Part shown: positions 8,788 to 16,871 of the stretch, piece after piece | How the letters are laid out: each line of letters begins with the position of its first letter | How positions within the stretch are numbered: position 1 is the stretch's first letter | NCBI GenBank assembly: GCA_044223995.1 | Contig: JBGALE010000010.1 | Coordinates: 77,540 to 141,539, forward strand | DNA from: JACMLD01 sp044223995 | Lineage (GTDB): Bacteria > Bacteroidota > Bacteroidia > Chitinophagales > Chitinophagaceae | DNA length: 64,000 nt | Direction: 5' to 3' | Translations under genes and position numbers: made by a program | Notes under the pieces: model-generated | What the model was told of the DNA's origin: nothing | The model's input: the letters and a program-made list of their open reading frames with translations, nothing else | Database searches by the model: none

Positions 8788-11421
8788 ATGAAGAAACTAC
8801 TGGCCATACTGACTTCAATTTTTTTCTTTGTTCCGCTATTTGCTGCACATATACGGGGCGGAGAAATGTATTACAAATACCTCGGGCCCGGTACCGTGGC
8901 CGGTACTTCGCGTTACCAGGTTACACTCAAACTATATGTTCGTTGCGATGCCACGCCACAGCAATTAGATCCGGAAGAACCATTCACTATTTTCAGCAAG
9001 GCCAGCAATGCACAATTTGGCTCGGTTGTAAACGCACCGTTGTCCAACGAAATACAAATAAGTTACGACCCCAATTCCAATCCATGTATCAGTAACCCAC
9101 CGACGGATATTTGTTACCGTATGCGATTTTATGATGCCATCGTTGAATTACCGGACGATCCTGTTGGTTATACCATTTCATTGCAACGCTGCTGCCGAAT
9201 AGCTGGTATTGAAAATGTAATTGCACCCAGCGACAGTTACGGAGCTACTTATTTGTGTGATATTCCCGGAACAAACGCATTACCATTGCCCGAACACAAC
9301 AGCAGCCCGGTCATCTCCGGCAATGATGCAGTAGCCATTTGTGTCGGATCTTTTTTCACGTATGATTTTTCGGCCATTGATCCTGATGGCGATTCACTGG
9401 TATATTCTCTTTGTGATGCATACCAGGGAGGTGGCCGTGGCAACCCAGCTCCCAATCCTGCATTTCCTCCACCCTATCTGCCCATCGGTTATCAGCCTCC
9501 CTACAGTGGCGCAAGTCCGCTGGGATTGCAGGCAACGATTAATCCTTCAACTGGTATTATTTCAGGAATCGCTCCTCCCACTGCAGCGCAATATGTCGTA
9601 ACAGCCTGCATCAACGAATACCGGCATGGTGTTTTGATCAATGTACACCGGAAAGACATTCACCTGCGTATTGCGGATTGTGTTCCGTTGAAGGCAGTAT
9701 TACAACCTGATTATAGTTATTGCGATGATTTCAATGTTACATTCAGGAACGAACAGGCGAACCCCACAGGTTCTGTATACATCTGGCAATTTGGTGATGG
9801 CTCGCAACCCGACACTTCCAGCAGCATGTTAGGGGACGTACAACATACTTATGCAGATTCAGGTACCTATTTAATTAAATTGAAAGTAATCCTTGCTGGC
9901 GGACAATGCGTGGATTCTACAACAACACTTGCCAAAGTATATCCCGGCTTCTATCCTGGTTTTACCGTCACCGGAAGTTGTATATTAAACCCATTGCAAT
10001 TTACTGATACTACAAAATCAAGATACGGAACTGTCAATGCATGGAGCTGGAACTTTGGCGATGAAACCACCCTGGCAGACACATCACATCTTCAAAACCC
10101 CACCTGGAAATATAGCACCATCGGTACCAAGCAGGCGCAGTTGATAGTGCAGAGCAATAAAGGATGCATAGACACAGCAATCGTAATGGTACAGGTAAAG
10201 GACAAACCATTGATTACACTGGCATTTAAAGACACGCTGATATGCAGTAACCTTCCCATACAGGATACGCTGCAGTTACATGCCAGCGGATTCGGCGTAT
10301 TCACCTGGTTACCGGCTACCCGTATCATCAATTCCAATACGCCTGATCCATTTGTGTTCCCTACCAATACAACTATCTATACTGTTCAATTGAATGAAAA
10401 CGGTTGTATCAATAATGATTCGGTCAGGGTGCGTGTTGTTGATCACGTTACACTGGATGCTGGCCCGGATTCAACTATATGCCTCACAGATTCAGTTATC
10501 TTGCACCCATCGACAGATGGACTTGCTTACAACTGGACACCGGCAGCATCGCTGAATAATCCAAACATTAAAAATCCCATTGCCACTCCAACAGGTACAA
10601 CCACCTATCAACTGGTGGCAAGGATTGGTAAATGCAGTGTGGCAGATAACCTGACTATTACAACCGTCCCATATCCAAAAGCAATGGCCGGTCCTGATAC
10701 TGTTATTTGTTACCGCGATACGGCATTCTTAAATGCATCTATTATTGGCTCTACATTTACCTGGACACCTGCCTATGGATTGAGCAGTACAACTACCCTA
10801 TCACCACTTGCCTATCCGTTACGGACCACCAGTTATATTTTGCAGGTCTACGATGTATTGGGATGTCCCAAGCCTGGCAAAGACACCATTATGGTAACGG
10901 TAAGGCCTCCTGTACTGGCTTTTGCAGGAAATGATACTTCCGTTGTCGTAAATCAACCATTAAAATTACATGCTACCGGGGCACAGTTTTATTTATGGTC
11001 GCCATCCACCTATCTTGATCACAACGATATACAATCACCTACGGCGTTATTTAACAACAGCGGCATTTATACATATGCGGTGAAAGTGTATACGCCCGAT
11101 AACTGTTTTGCGATCGATACGATTAATATCAAAGTATTCAAAACAGCACCGGATATTTTTGTTCCCAATGCATTTACGCCGGGCAAAAATCAGAACTTCC
11201 TGTTCAGACCAATACCGGTGGGCATTACCAGGATTGATTACTTCCGCGTCTACAACCGCTGGGGTCAATTGGTATACAGTTCCACAGAATCAGGCCGTGG
11301 TTGGGACGGCACATTTGCCGGCAAAAACCAGGATGCGGGCACCTATGTTTGGGTGGTGCAGGGACACGATTTTACAGGAAAAGTCATTGCAAAGAAAGGA
11401 ACCATGGTGCTGATACGATGA
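8788..11421 (+). CDS. PKD-repeat secreted protein with T9SS type B sorting domain
   Basis: An 877-residue exported protein (signal peptide MKKLLAILTSIFFFVPLFA). PKD-like Ig domains occur around residues 300-470 (WQFGDGSQPDTS, WNFGDETTLADTS). They are followed by about four shorter repeats of roughly 75 residues, each beginning with a 'AGPDxxIC' strand and containing a 'WTPA' motif (about 480-790). The last 85 residues (FVPNAFTPGKNQ, VYNRWGQLVYSS, WDGTFAGK, GTYVWVV) form the gliding-motility-associated or type B C-terminal domain that routes cargo through the type IX system. It is probably a surface adhesin-like protein; no enzymatic domain is evident. Confidence 0.85.
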   Translation: MKKLLAILTSIFFFVPLFAAHIRGGEMYYKYLGPGTVAGTSRYQVTLKLYVRCDATPQQLDPEEPFTIFSKASNAQFGSVVNAPLSNEIQISYDPNSNPCISNPPTDICYRMRFYDAIVELPDDPVGYTISLQRCCRIAGIENVIAPSDSYGATYLCDIPGTNALPLPEHNSSPVISGNDAVAICVGSFFTYDFSAIDPDGDSLVYSLCDAYQGGGRGNPAPNPAFPPPYLPIGYQPPYSGASPLGLQATINPSTGIISGIAPPTAAQYVVTACINEYRHGVLINVHRKDIHLRIADCVPLKAVLQPDYSYCDDFNVTFRNEQANPTGSVYIWQFGDGSQPDTSSSMLGDVQHTYADSGTYLIKLKVILAGGQCVDSTTTLAKVYPGFYPGFTVTGSCILNPLQFTDTTKSRYGTVNAWSWNFGDETTLADTSHLQNPTWKYSTIGTKQAQLIVQSNKGCIDTAIVMVQVKDKPLITLAFKDTLICSNLPIQDTLQLHASGFGVFTWLPATRIINSNTPDPFVFPTNTTIYTVQLNENGCINNDSVRVRVVDHVTLDAGPDSTICLTDSVILHPSTDGLAYNWTPAASLNNPNIKNPIATPTGTTTYQLVARIGKCSVADNLTITTVPYPKAMAGPDTVICYRDTAFLNASIIGSTFTWTPAYGLSSTTTLSPLAYPLRTTSYILQVYDVLGCPKPGKDTIMVTVRPPVLAFAGNDTSVVVNQPLKLHATGAQFYLWSPSTYLDHNDIQSPTALFNNSGIYTYAVKVYTPDNCFAIDTINIKVFKTAPDIFVPNAFTPGKNQNFLFRPIPVGITRIDYFRVYNRWGQLVYSSTESGRGWDGTFAGKNQDAGTYVWVVQGHDFTGKVIAKKGTMVLIR

Positions 11422-11486
11422 TAACACCGATGCCTGGATCGGGAATTCTTCCATAATTTCGTGGCTCATTTTTCAAACCTATTTTA

Positions 11487-12245
11487 ATGAACAAACTGGT
11501 ATTGATTACTGGCGCTACTTCCGGTTTTGGAAAAGCAGCCGCGGACATATTTGCTGCAAACGGGTATAACCTGATCATTACAGGGAGAAGGGCCGACAGG
11601 CTGGAAACAAGCAAAGCCGAGCTGGAAAAAAAATACAGTGTCTCGGTATTACCACTTGTTTTTGATGTGAGAAAGCGGGATGAAGTTTTTAAAGCCATTG
11701 AGCAATTACCGGAAAAATGGAAAGCAATTGACGTATTGGTCAATAATGCAGGACTGGCATTGGGCAGGGATTATTTTGATGATGCCAGTATTGACGACTG
11801 GGATACTATGATCGATACCAATGTAAAAGGCTTATTGTATGTGACCAAGGCTGTTGTTCCATTCATGGCAGCACGCAATAAAGGTCATATTATTAATATT
11901 GGTTCCACTGCAGGAAAGGAAGTATATGAAAAAGGTAATGTGTATTGCGCTTCCAAGCATGCAGTAGATGCTATCAGCAAAGCCATGCGCATCGATTTGC
12001 TGCAACACCGCATAAAAGTAACCGCTATTCATCCCGGTGCGGCTGAAACAGAATTCTCGAACATTCGCTTCAAAGGGGATGATGCTACGGCAAAAAAAGT
12101 ATATGAAGGGTATAAAGCGCTTAGTGCCAAAGATGTAGCAGATGTAATTTTTTATGTCACCACCCTTCCGGAACACGTTTGCATCAACGACCTTGTGCTA
12201 ACCTGTACAGCCCAGGCCAACTCATTTATTACATTTAAAGGCTAA
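11487..12245 (+). CDS. Short-chain dehydrogenase/reductase, YdfG-like
   Basis: A 252-residue NAD(P)-dependent oxidoreductase of the classical SDR family. It has the cofactor-binding TGATSGFG near the N-terminus, NNAGLALG, the catalytic Ser in NIGSTAG and YCASKHA (Tyr/Lys). The overall sequence resembles YdfG (3-hydroxy acid / L-allo-threonine dehydrogenase), which accepts serine and 3-hydroxy acids. The C-terminus ends FITFKG. A near-consensus -7 box, TAATTTCG, lies at 11454-11461. No functional link with neighbours is seen. Confidence 0.9.
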   Translation: MNKLVLITGATSGFGKAAADIFAANGYNLIITGRRADRLETSKAELEKKYSVSVLPLVFDVRKRDEVFKAIEQLPEKWKAIDVLVNNAGLALGRDYFDDASIDDWDTMIDTNVKGLLYVTKAVVPFMAARNKGHIINIGSTAGKEVYEKGNVYCASKHAVDAISKAMRIDLLQHRIKVTAIHPGAAETEFSNIRFKGDDATAKKVYEGYKALSAKDVADVIFYVTTLPEHVCINDLVLTCTAQANSFITFKG

Positions 12246-12381
12246 TAATTGACCGGTATCGGCCTTGTTTACCCCAATAAAAAGTTAAGGGTAAATAAAG
12301 AGCAATACAGCTTGCATGAACAGCGTTATAATATTATCTTAGAGCCTTATAGTTAATCCGTTTCTTGTAAAACCCATTTGT

Positions 12382-12867
12382 ATGAAAAGCGTCCTGTGCA
12401 AAATCGCCCTTGTGGGCCTGATCGTAATCGTATCATTTTCAGCTAAGGCCCAGGAAGATGTTATACGCCTGGAAAACTGCATGAACGAATCTTACAAGAC
12501 GCAAATAGACAGCCTCAAACAATTATTTTCTGCACAGGGTTTTGAAGTAGTAAGGGAAGCTTCCATTAAGATGGAAAGCGAATACGAAATGCCCATCGTT
12601 GTTCCCTTAAACCAGGGAAGTTATTACCAGTTTATTTTTATCGGCGATCCCACTTCAAAACTATATGAAGTACGTATGTACGACTGGAACGAACGCCAAG
12701 TAGTTTACCAGAAAAAAATGTGGGGCGATGTGGATGGCAATATCATTAGCTACTCTTACATACCACAATTCTCCGAATACCACATGATAAAACCGGTACA
12801 GGTAAATAAGCAAAAGAAGAAAAACCTTTGTGGTTATGTAATGCTGCTGAAAAAAGTAAGGCAGTAA
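12382..12867 (+). CDS. Small exported protein of unknown function
   Basis: A 161-residue protein with a convincing signal peptide (hydrophobic residues 7-20, cleavage near AKA-QED). The mature part is mixed alpha/beta with a conserved-looking core YQFIFIGDPTSKLYEVRMYDW and a C-terminal lysine-rich stretch. I do not recognise a family. The size, export signal and isolated position suggest a periplasmic or surface protein. It is read toward the minus-strand TlpA-like gene; the 61 bp between their stops show no clear terminator. Confidence 0.65.
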   Translation: MKSVLCKIALVGLIVIVSFSAKAQEDVIRLENCMNESYKTQIDSLKQLFSAQGFEVVREASIKMESEYEMPIVVPLNQGSYYQFIFIGDPTSKLYEVRMYDWNERQVVYQKKMWGDVDGNIISYSYIPQFSEYHMIKPVQVNKQKKKNLCGYVMLLKKVRQ

Positions 12868-12928
12868 ACAACTCAAACTAACCAGTTTTCCCTGCCCATA
12901 TTTCCAGGGATTCAACCATGGTATCAAT

Positions 12929-13570
12929 TCATTTCCGGTTAATCAGTCCATTCACCCAGTCTTCAAAAAAACCATAACCGCGCGCACCCGCTACTACGTC
13001 CTGTATATTCCCATACCGATCAATTAAAATAGAAACTGGTCTTGTCGATAAACTATCCAGCATGGCATTCCCGGAATAATGTCCTGTTATCAACTGCATG
13101 GGGTATTGCAGCAGGTATGATTGAATGGTATTATTGTCTTCGTCTGAAATGGCAATCACTTTTACATTTCTATTCCTGTACACTGAATCAAGCCTGTTCA
13201 AATCAGGCAATTCTCTCCTGCAGGGCCCGCACCAGGTAGCCCATAGGTTCAATATGATAACTTTTCCGCGATATGCCTGCAGTGAATCTTCGCGCTGGCC
13301 TGGTACTGTGTAAAATATAAGTTTGCCTGCTGGCTTGTCTTTGTATTGTAAAACTGTGTTTAATGGTTGCTGAAAGCGTGTGTACAAAAGAAACATGATA
13401 AAAACTCCTGCCAATAAATAAAAAATATTTCCAGCCAGTTCCTTCCATTTGTTTCCTGCTGTATTTGGATTCTTTATTCGCTTGCGCCAATCACGAACAA
13501 TTGACCAAACAGTATGAAGAATTAAGCCGGCAACAAATAATTTAAGCCAAAATAAAATGGTAGTAGTCAT
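12929..13570 (-). CDS. TlpA-like membrane-anchored thiol-disulfide oxidoreductase
   Basis: A 213-residue protein with two N-terminal hydrophobic helices (about residues 5-25 and 48-63). A TlpA/ResA-type thioredoxin domain follows, with the redox motif WCGPC at about 113-117 and a cis-Pro region at RPVSILID. It probably faces the periplasm and reduces or oxidises envelope thiols, as in cytochrome c maturation. The frame is open to 13609, but ATG at 13570 is preferred: it lies 10 bp after the stop of the upstream PLP-enzyme gene on the same strand, while the longer form would overlap it. The tight spacing suggests co-transcription. Confidence 0.87.
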   Translation of the reverse strand: MTTTILFWLKLFVAGLILHTVWSIVRDWRKRIKNPNTAGNKWKELAGNIFYLLAGVFIMFLLYTRFQQPLNTVLQYKDKPAGKLIFYTVPGQREDSLQAYRGKVIILNLWATWCGPCRRELPDLNRLDSVYRNRNVKVIAISDEDNNTIQSYLLQYPMQLITGHYSGNAMLDSLSTRPVSILIDRYGNIQDVVAGARGYGFFEDWVNGLINRK

Positions 13571-13580
13571 AATGAGTGTA

Positions 13581-14810
13581 TCAGGATTGCAACGCCTGTT
13601 CCAAATCATTTAAAATATCCGGAAGGTTTTCAATGCCAATACTCATCCTGATCAGGCCATCTGTTATCCCAAATTTTTCCCGGTCTTCCCTGGCTACACT
13701 GTAATGGCTCATGCTGGCCGGGTGAGATATTAATGTATCCGTAGTGCCCAGCGAAACGGCTCTTGTACACATCTGTAGTTTATCAATAAATTGCTTTCCT
13801 GCCTCCAACCCTCCTTTTAATTCAATACTCATCATAGGTCCCGGGTGACGCATTTGCTTTTTTGACGTGGCATAATCCGGATGATGTTCCAGCCCGGTAT
13901 AATTTACTTTCAATACAGACGAATGTTTATCAAGATAGCGGGCAACTTCCATGGCATTGCTGCAATGGCGTTCCATGCGCAGCTCCAATGTTTTCATACC
14001 AAGTGTTAACAGGAATGCATCGAACGCATTGCTGTTGCCACCCAGCAAACGGTACCATTTGGTAATTTTTGTATTCATCTTTTCCAAATCTTTTCCCACC
14101 AACACACCACCAATAGCAGTTCCATGACCATTGAGAAATTTCGTGGTAGAATGAAAAACAAAATCGACCCCGTATTTAAATGGCTGTTGCAAATAAGGTG
14201 TGGCGAAAGTATTGTCAACAGATACGCCAATATTGTGTAGCCTGGCAAGTTTGGTTAAGGCTTCAATATCCACGCACTGTATGGTTGGATTTGCAGGTGT
14301 CTCGAGATGCATCCAGGCAATACCGGGGTTGTCTTTTATTGCTTTTGCAGCAGCATTCAAATCTCTTAAATCGGCAATCACTACGTCTATGCCAAGAGGT
14401 GGCAGTACTTTATGAAGCAGTTCATGTGTTCCACCATAGAGTGAATAATGTGATAACACTTTATCTCCTTTTTGCAGGTTGGCGAGAAACATGGTGGTCA
14501 TCGCGGCCTGTCCGCTTGCATGAAGGAAGGCTTTTAATTGCAAGGGAGATCCATCTGAGTTTTGTAAACCAAATGATTCAAAGGCACAGATCTTTTCTTC
14601 TGCTTCTGTAAAACCGGGGTTGCCCCATCTTGTATAAATATAACCAGGCTCCAGGTTCGCGAAACGACGCATCCCCTGTTCAGCAGTATCGAATGTAAAA
14701 GTAGAAGTGGCATATATGGGTGTCAGGTGTGAGGAAAGTGGATCATTTTCGTGCCCGGTATGTATGGCTACGGAGCTAAAGCCAGAAAGCGGGAAACTAT
14801 TCTTTTTCAT
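13581..14810 (-). CDS. Cys/Met-metabolism PLP-dependent enzyme (methionine gamma-lyase / cystathionine synthase family)
   Basis: A 409-residue fold-type I PLP enzyme. The PLP lysine is in HSTTKFLNGHG. The phosphate-binding and cofactor residues occur in YTRWGNP and VDNTFATP, and SLGTTDTLISHPASMSH near the C-terminus is a gamma-family signature. Candidate activities are methionine gamma-lyase, cystathionine gamma-synthase or gamma-lyase, or O-acetylhomoserine sulfhydrylase; sequence reading alone does not separate them. The TlpA-like thioredoxin follows 10 bp downstream. Confidence 0.88.
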   Translation of the reverse strand: MKKNSFPLSGFSSVAIHTGHENDPLSSHLTPIYATSTFTFDTAEQGMRRFANLEPGYIYTRWGNPGFTEAEEKICAFESFGLQNSDGSPLQLKAFLHASGQAAMTTMFLANLQKGDKVLSHYSLYGGTHELLHKVLPPLGIDVVIADLRDLNAAAKAIKDNPGIAWMHLETPANPTIQCVDIEALTKLARLHNIGVSVDNTFATPYLQQPFKYGVDFVFHSTTKFLNGHGTAIGGVLVGKDLEKMNTKITKWYRLLGGNSNAFDAFLLTLGMKTLELRMERHCSNAMEVARYLDKHSSVLKVNYTGLEHHPDYATSKKQMRHPGPMMSIELKGGLEAGKQFIDKLQMCTRAVSLGTTDTLISHPASMSHYSVAREDREKFGITDGLIRMSIGIENLPDILNDLEQALQS

Positions 14811-14909
14811 ATTGATTGCTCAGCATTTCTATTAAATTAAAAGGGCATGCCATACCTTTACATATTGTTAAAATACTTTATACCGCCCATAATCTTTTCA
14901 ATCGATTGC

Positions 14910-14940
14910 TTGGACTTATCAAATGCAAATTATTTCTTTG
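14910..14940 (+). promoter_or_regulatory. Probable promoter of the outer membrane barrel gene
   Basis: TTG at 14910-14912, a 20-base spacer, and TTTCTTTG at 14933-14940, one mismatch from TAnnTTTG. The predicted leader is about 40 bases long. The same intergenic region must also hold the divergent promoter of the minus-strand PLP-enzyme gene. Confidence 0.45.
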
Positions 14941-14984
14941 CAATGATTTACTAAAGTAAACTTTAAATCCTAAAACAATCAACT

Positions 14985-15608
14985 ATGAAAAAGGTCCTCT
15001 TATCAACGACTGCTCTCTTACTTATTGTTACTGCTGGTTTTGCCCAGGACGTTAGCTTCGGTGCAAAAGCAGGTATCAATGTTGCCAATCAAAAATTTAA
15101 AAGTGGTTCTGGCGGGGGAAGCCAGACCGGGGATTCAAAAGTAGGCCTTGCCATTGGTGGCTTTGCTGAAATTGGCGTTTCTGAAAACTTTGCCGTACAG
15201 CCTGAATTACTGTACTCACAAATGGGTGCTAAGGACAAAAGCACCGGATCAACTTTTTCCGTAAACCTTGATTACATTGCTATTCCCGTTTTAGCCAAGT
15301 ACAAAAACTCTGGCTTTGGCGTGTATGCGGGCCCGCAGGTAGGTATTTTGGTTAGTTCAAAATACAAAGGCGGTGGATCCAGCGTAGATGCTAAAGACGA
15401 TTACAAAAGTGTTGACTTTAACGGGGTATTCGGGGCAGAATATACTTTTGAGCCTGGTGTTGTGATAAGTGCCCGTTATTTATTTGGTTTGGCAAACATT
15501 GCCAAAACAGGAGGTAACAGCAATTTCGAAAGTGGCGACAAAGTTACCAACAGTGCATTTAATATTACTGTCGGTTATGTATTCGGCGGATCAGGAAAAA
15601 AGAACTAA
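14985..15608 (+). CDS. Outer membrane beta-barrel protein (porin-like)
   Basis: A 207-residue protein with a signal peptide (MKKVLLSTTALLLIVTAGFA-Q). The mature part of alternating polar/hydrophobic strands is typical of the OMP_b-brl families: SFGAKAGINVAN, IGGFAEIGVSENFAVQPELLYSQMG, VYAGPQVGIL, and a terminal strand ITVGYVFGG. Such eight-stranded barrels are abundant in Chitinophagaceae; the specific role is unknown. It has its own promoter-like element and a terminator, so it is probably monocistronic. Confidence 0.85.
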   Translation: MKKVLLSTTALLLIVTAGFAQDVSFGAKAGINVANQKFKSGSGGGSQTGDSKVGLAIGGFAEIGVSENFAVQPELLYSQMGAKDKSTGSTFSVNLDYIAIPVLAKYKNSGFGVYAGPQVGILVSSKYKGGGSSVDAKDDYKSVDFNGVFGAEYTFEPGVVISARYLFGLANIAKTGGNSNFESGDKVTNSAFNITVGYVFGGSGKKN

Positions 15609-15625
15609 GCCACAACTCATTTATG

Positions 15626-15656
15626 AAAAGCCTTGCATTCAATGCAGGGCTTTTTT
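15626..15656 (+). terminator. Intrinsic terminator after the beta-barrel gene
   Basis: AAAAGCC at 15626-15632 pairs with GGCTTTT; an inner TGCAT/ATGCA stem closes a 3-base loop. A run of T follows. It lies 18 bp after the stop codon of the outer membrane barrel gene. Confidence 0.8.
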
Positions 15657-15705
15657 ATTTATTGGATTCGATCTATGAATACACCTCAAACCAGCATAAA
15701 CAACG

Positions 15706-15729
15706 AACCCGGTTTATTCAACCGGGTTT
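15706..15729. terminator. Inverted repeat between convergent genes
   Basis: AACCCGGTT and AACCGGGTT form a 9-bp stem around a short A/T loop, about 20 bp past the stop of fabH. There is no clear T run on either strand, so it may be a weak or rho-assisted terminator for fabH, or an mRNA-end stabiliser. Confidence 0.4.
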
Positions 15730-15751
15730 GCGAATTAATTGTATTGATATA

Positions 15752-16744
15752 TTAGTAAGCCCATTTTACCAGCGTTGCACCCCAGGTAAATCCGCCGCCA
15801 AATGCAGCCAGCACTAAATTGTCTCCTTTCTTCAATTGTTTTTCCCAATCCCACAGGCAAAGTGGTATGGTTCCCGCCGTAGTATTCCCATACCGTTGGA
15901 TATTGATCATTACTTTTTCTTTTGGTAAACCCATTCTGCTGGCAGTCGCATCGATAATCCGGAGGTTGGCCTGGTGTGGTACCAGCCAGGAGATGTCTTC
16001 GCCGGTTAATTTATTTCGCTCGAGCAATTCTGCACTTACATCTGCCATACCTTTCACAGCAAACTTAAATACTGCCTGTCCTTCCTGGTAGGCAAAATGC
16101 TCCTTCGCAGTAACGGTTTCAATCGTTGCTGGTTTTAATGAACCACCTGCCTTCATGTGAAGGTAATTTCTGCCACTCCCGTCTGTTCTCAGTATACTGT
16201 CCAGCACGCCGCATCCTTCATTGTTAGGCTCCAATAAAACAGCTCCGGCACCATCTCCAAATATGATACAGGTAGCCCGATCGGTGTAATCGATTATTGC
16301 ACTCATTTTATCAGCACCAGCCACAACTACTTTTTTATAACGACCGCTTTCAATATAGCTGGCACCTGTTGTGAGGGCGAACAGGAAACCAGAACAGGCG
16401 GCGCTCATATCAAATCCCCAGGCATTGATGGCGCCGATTTTATCGCATACAATATTAGCCGTTGCCGGAAAAACCATGTCAGGTGTAACGGTCGCCACAA
16501 TCAGGCAGTCTATTTCAGCAGGATCGATGCCTCTTTTTTTACAGAGTTCCAAAACAGCAGGTACGACCATATCGGAGGTGGCCTTGCCTTCGCCTTTTAA
16601 AATTCTTCTTTCTTCAATACCAGTACGGGTTCTTATCCATTCGTCATTGGTATCAACCATCTTTTCCAGGTCAAAATTCGTCAGTTTATCTTCGGGAACA
16701 TAGCCGCCTACAGCAGTAATGGCGGCAGTAAGTCTTTGGCTCAT
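15752..16744 (-). CDS. fabH: 3-oxoacyl-ACP synthase III (KAS III)
   Basis: A 330-residue thiolase-fold enzyme that starts type II fatty acid synthesis by condensing acetyl-CoA (or a branched starter acyl-CoA) with malonyl-ACP. The active-site Cys is in DMSAACSGF (about residue 112), His in VPHQANLRI and Asn in RYGNTTAGT, giving the intact Cys-His-Asn triad. The C-terminal GGGFTWGA loop is canonical. It is transcribed alone; the usual rpmF-plsX partners are not adjacent. fabD, a later user of the malonyl pool, is encoded 29 kb away. Confidence 0.95.
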   Translation of the reverse strand: MSQRLTAAITAVGGYVPEDKLTNFDLEKMVDTNDEWIRTRTGIEERRILKGEGKATSDMVVPAVLELCKKRGIDPAEIDCLIVATVTPDMVFPATANIVCDKIGAINAWGFDMSAACSGFLFALTTGASYIESGRYKKVVVAGADKMSAIIDYTDRATCIIFGDGAGAVLLEPNNEGCGVLDSILRTDGSGRNYLHMKAGGSLKPATIETVTAKEHFAYQEGQAVFKFAVKGMADVSAELLERNKLTGEDISWLVPHQANLRIIDATASRMGLPKEKVMINIQRYGNTTAGTIPLCLWDWEKQLKKGDNLVLAAFGGGFTWGATLVKWAY

Positions 16745-16810
16745 AGCTTAGAATCAGGATTTAAAAAATTTCGGTAAAAGTACAGGAAAAAGGCTTTACC
16801 GCTATTCTTA

Positions 16811-16839
16811 CAAAAAAGCCCCGCAAATGTTGCGGGGCC
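16811..16839 (-). terminator. Intrinsic terminator of the secreted nuclease gene
   Basis: GCCCCGCAA and TTGCGGGGC (16818-16838) form a perfect 9-bp G+C-rich stem with a 3-base loop. The A run at 16812-16817 becomes a T run on the minus strand, so termination acts on transcripts coming from the nuclease gene. Confidence 0.85.
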
Positions 16840-16871
16840 GTATAAAAAAGGGGCGGTGCAGTATGTTTACA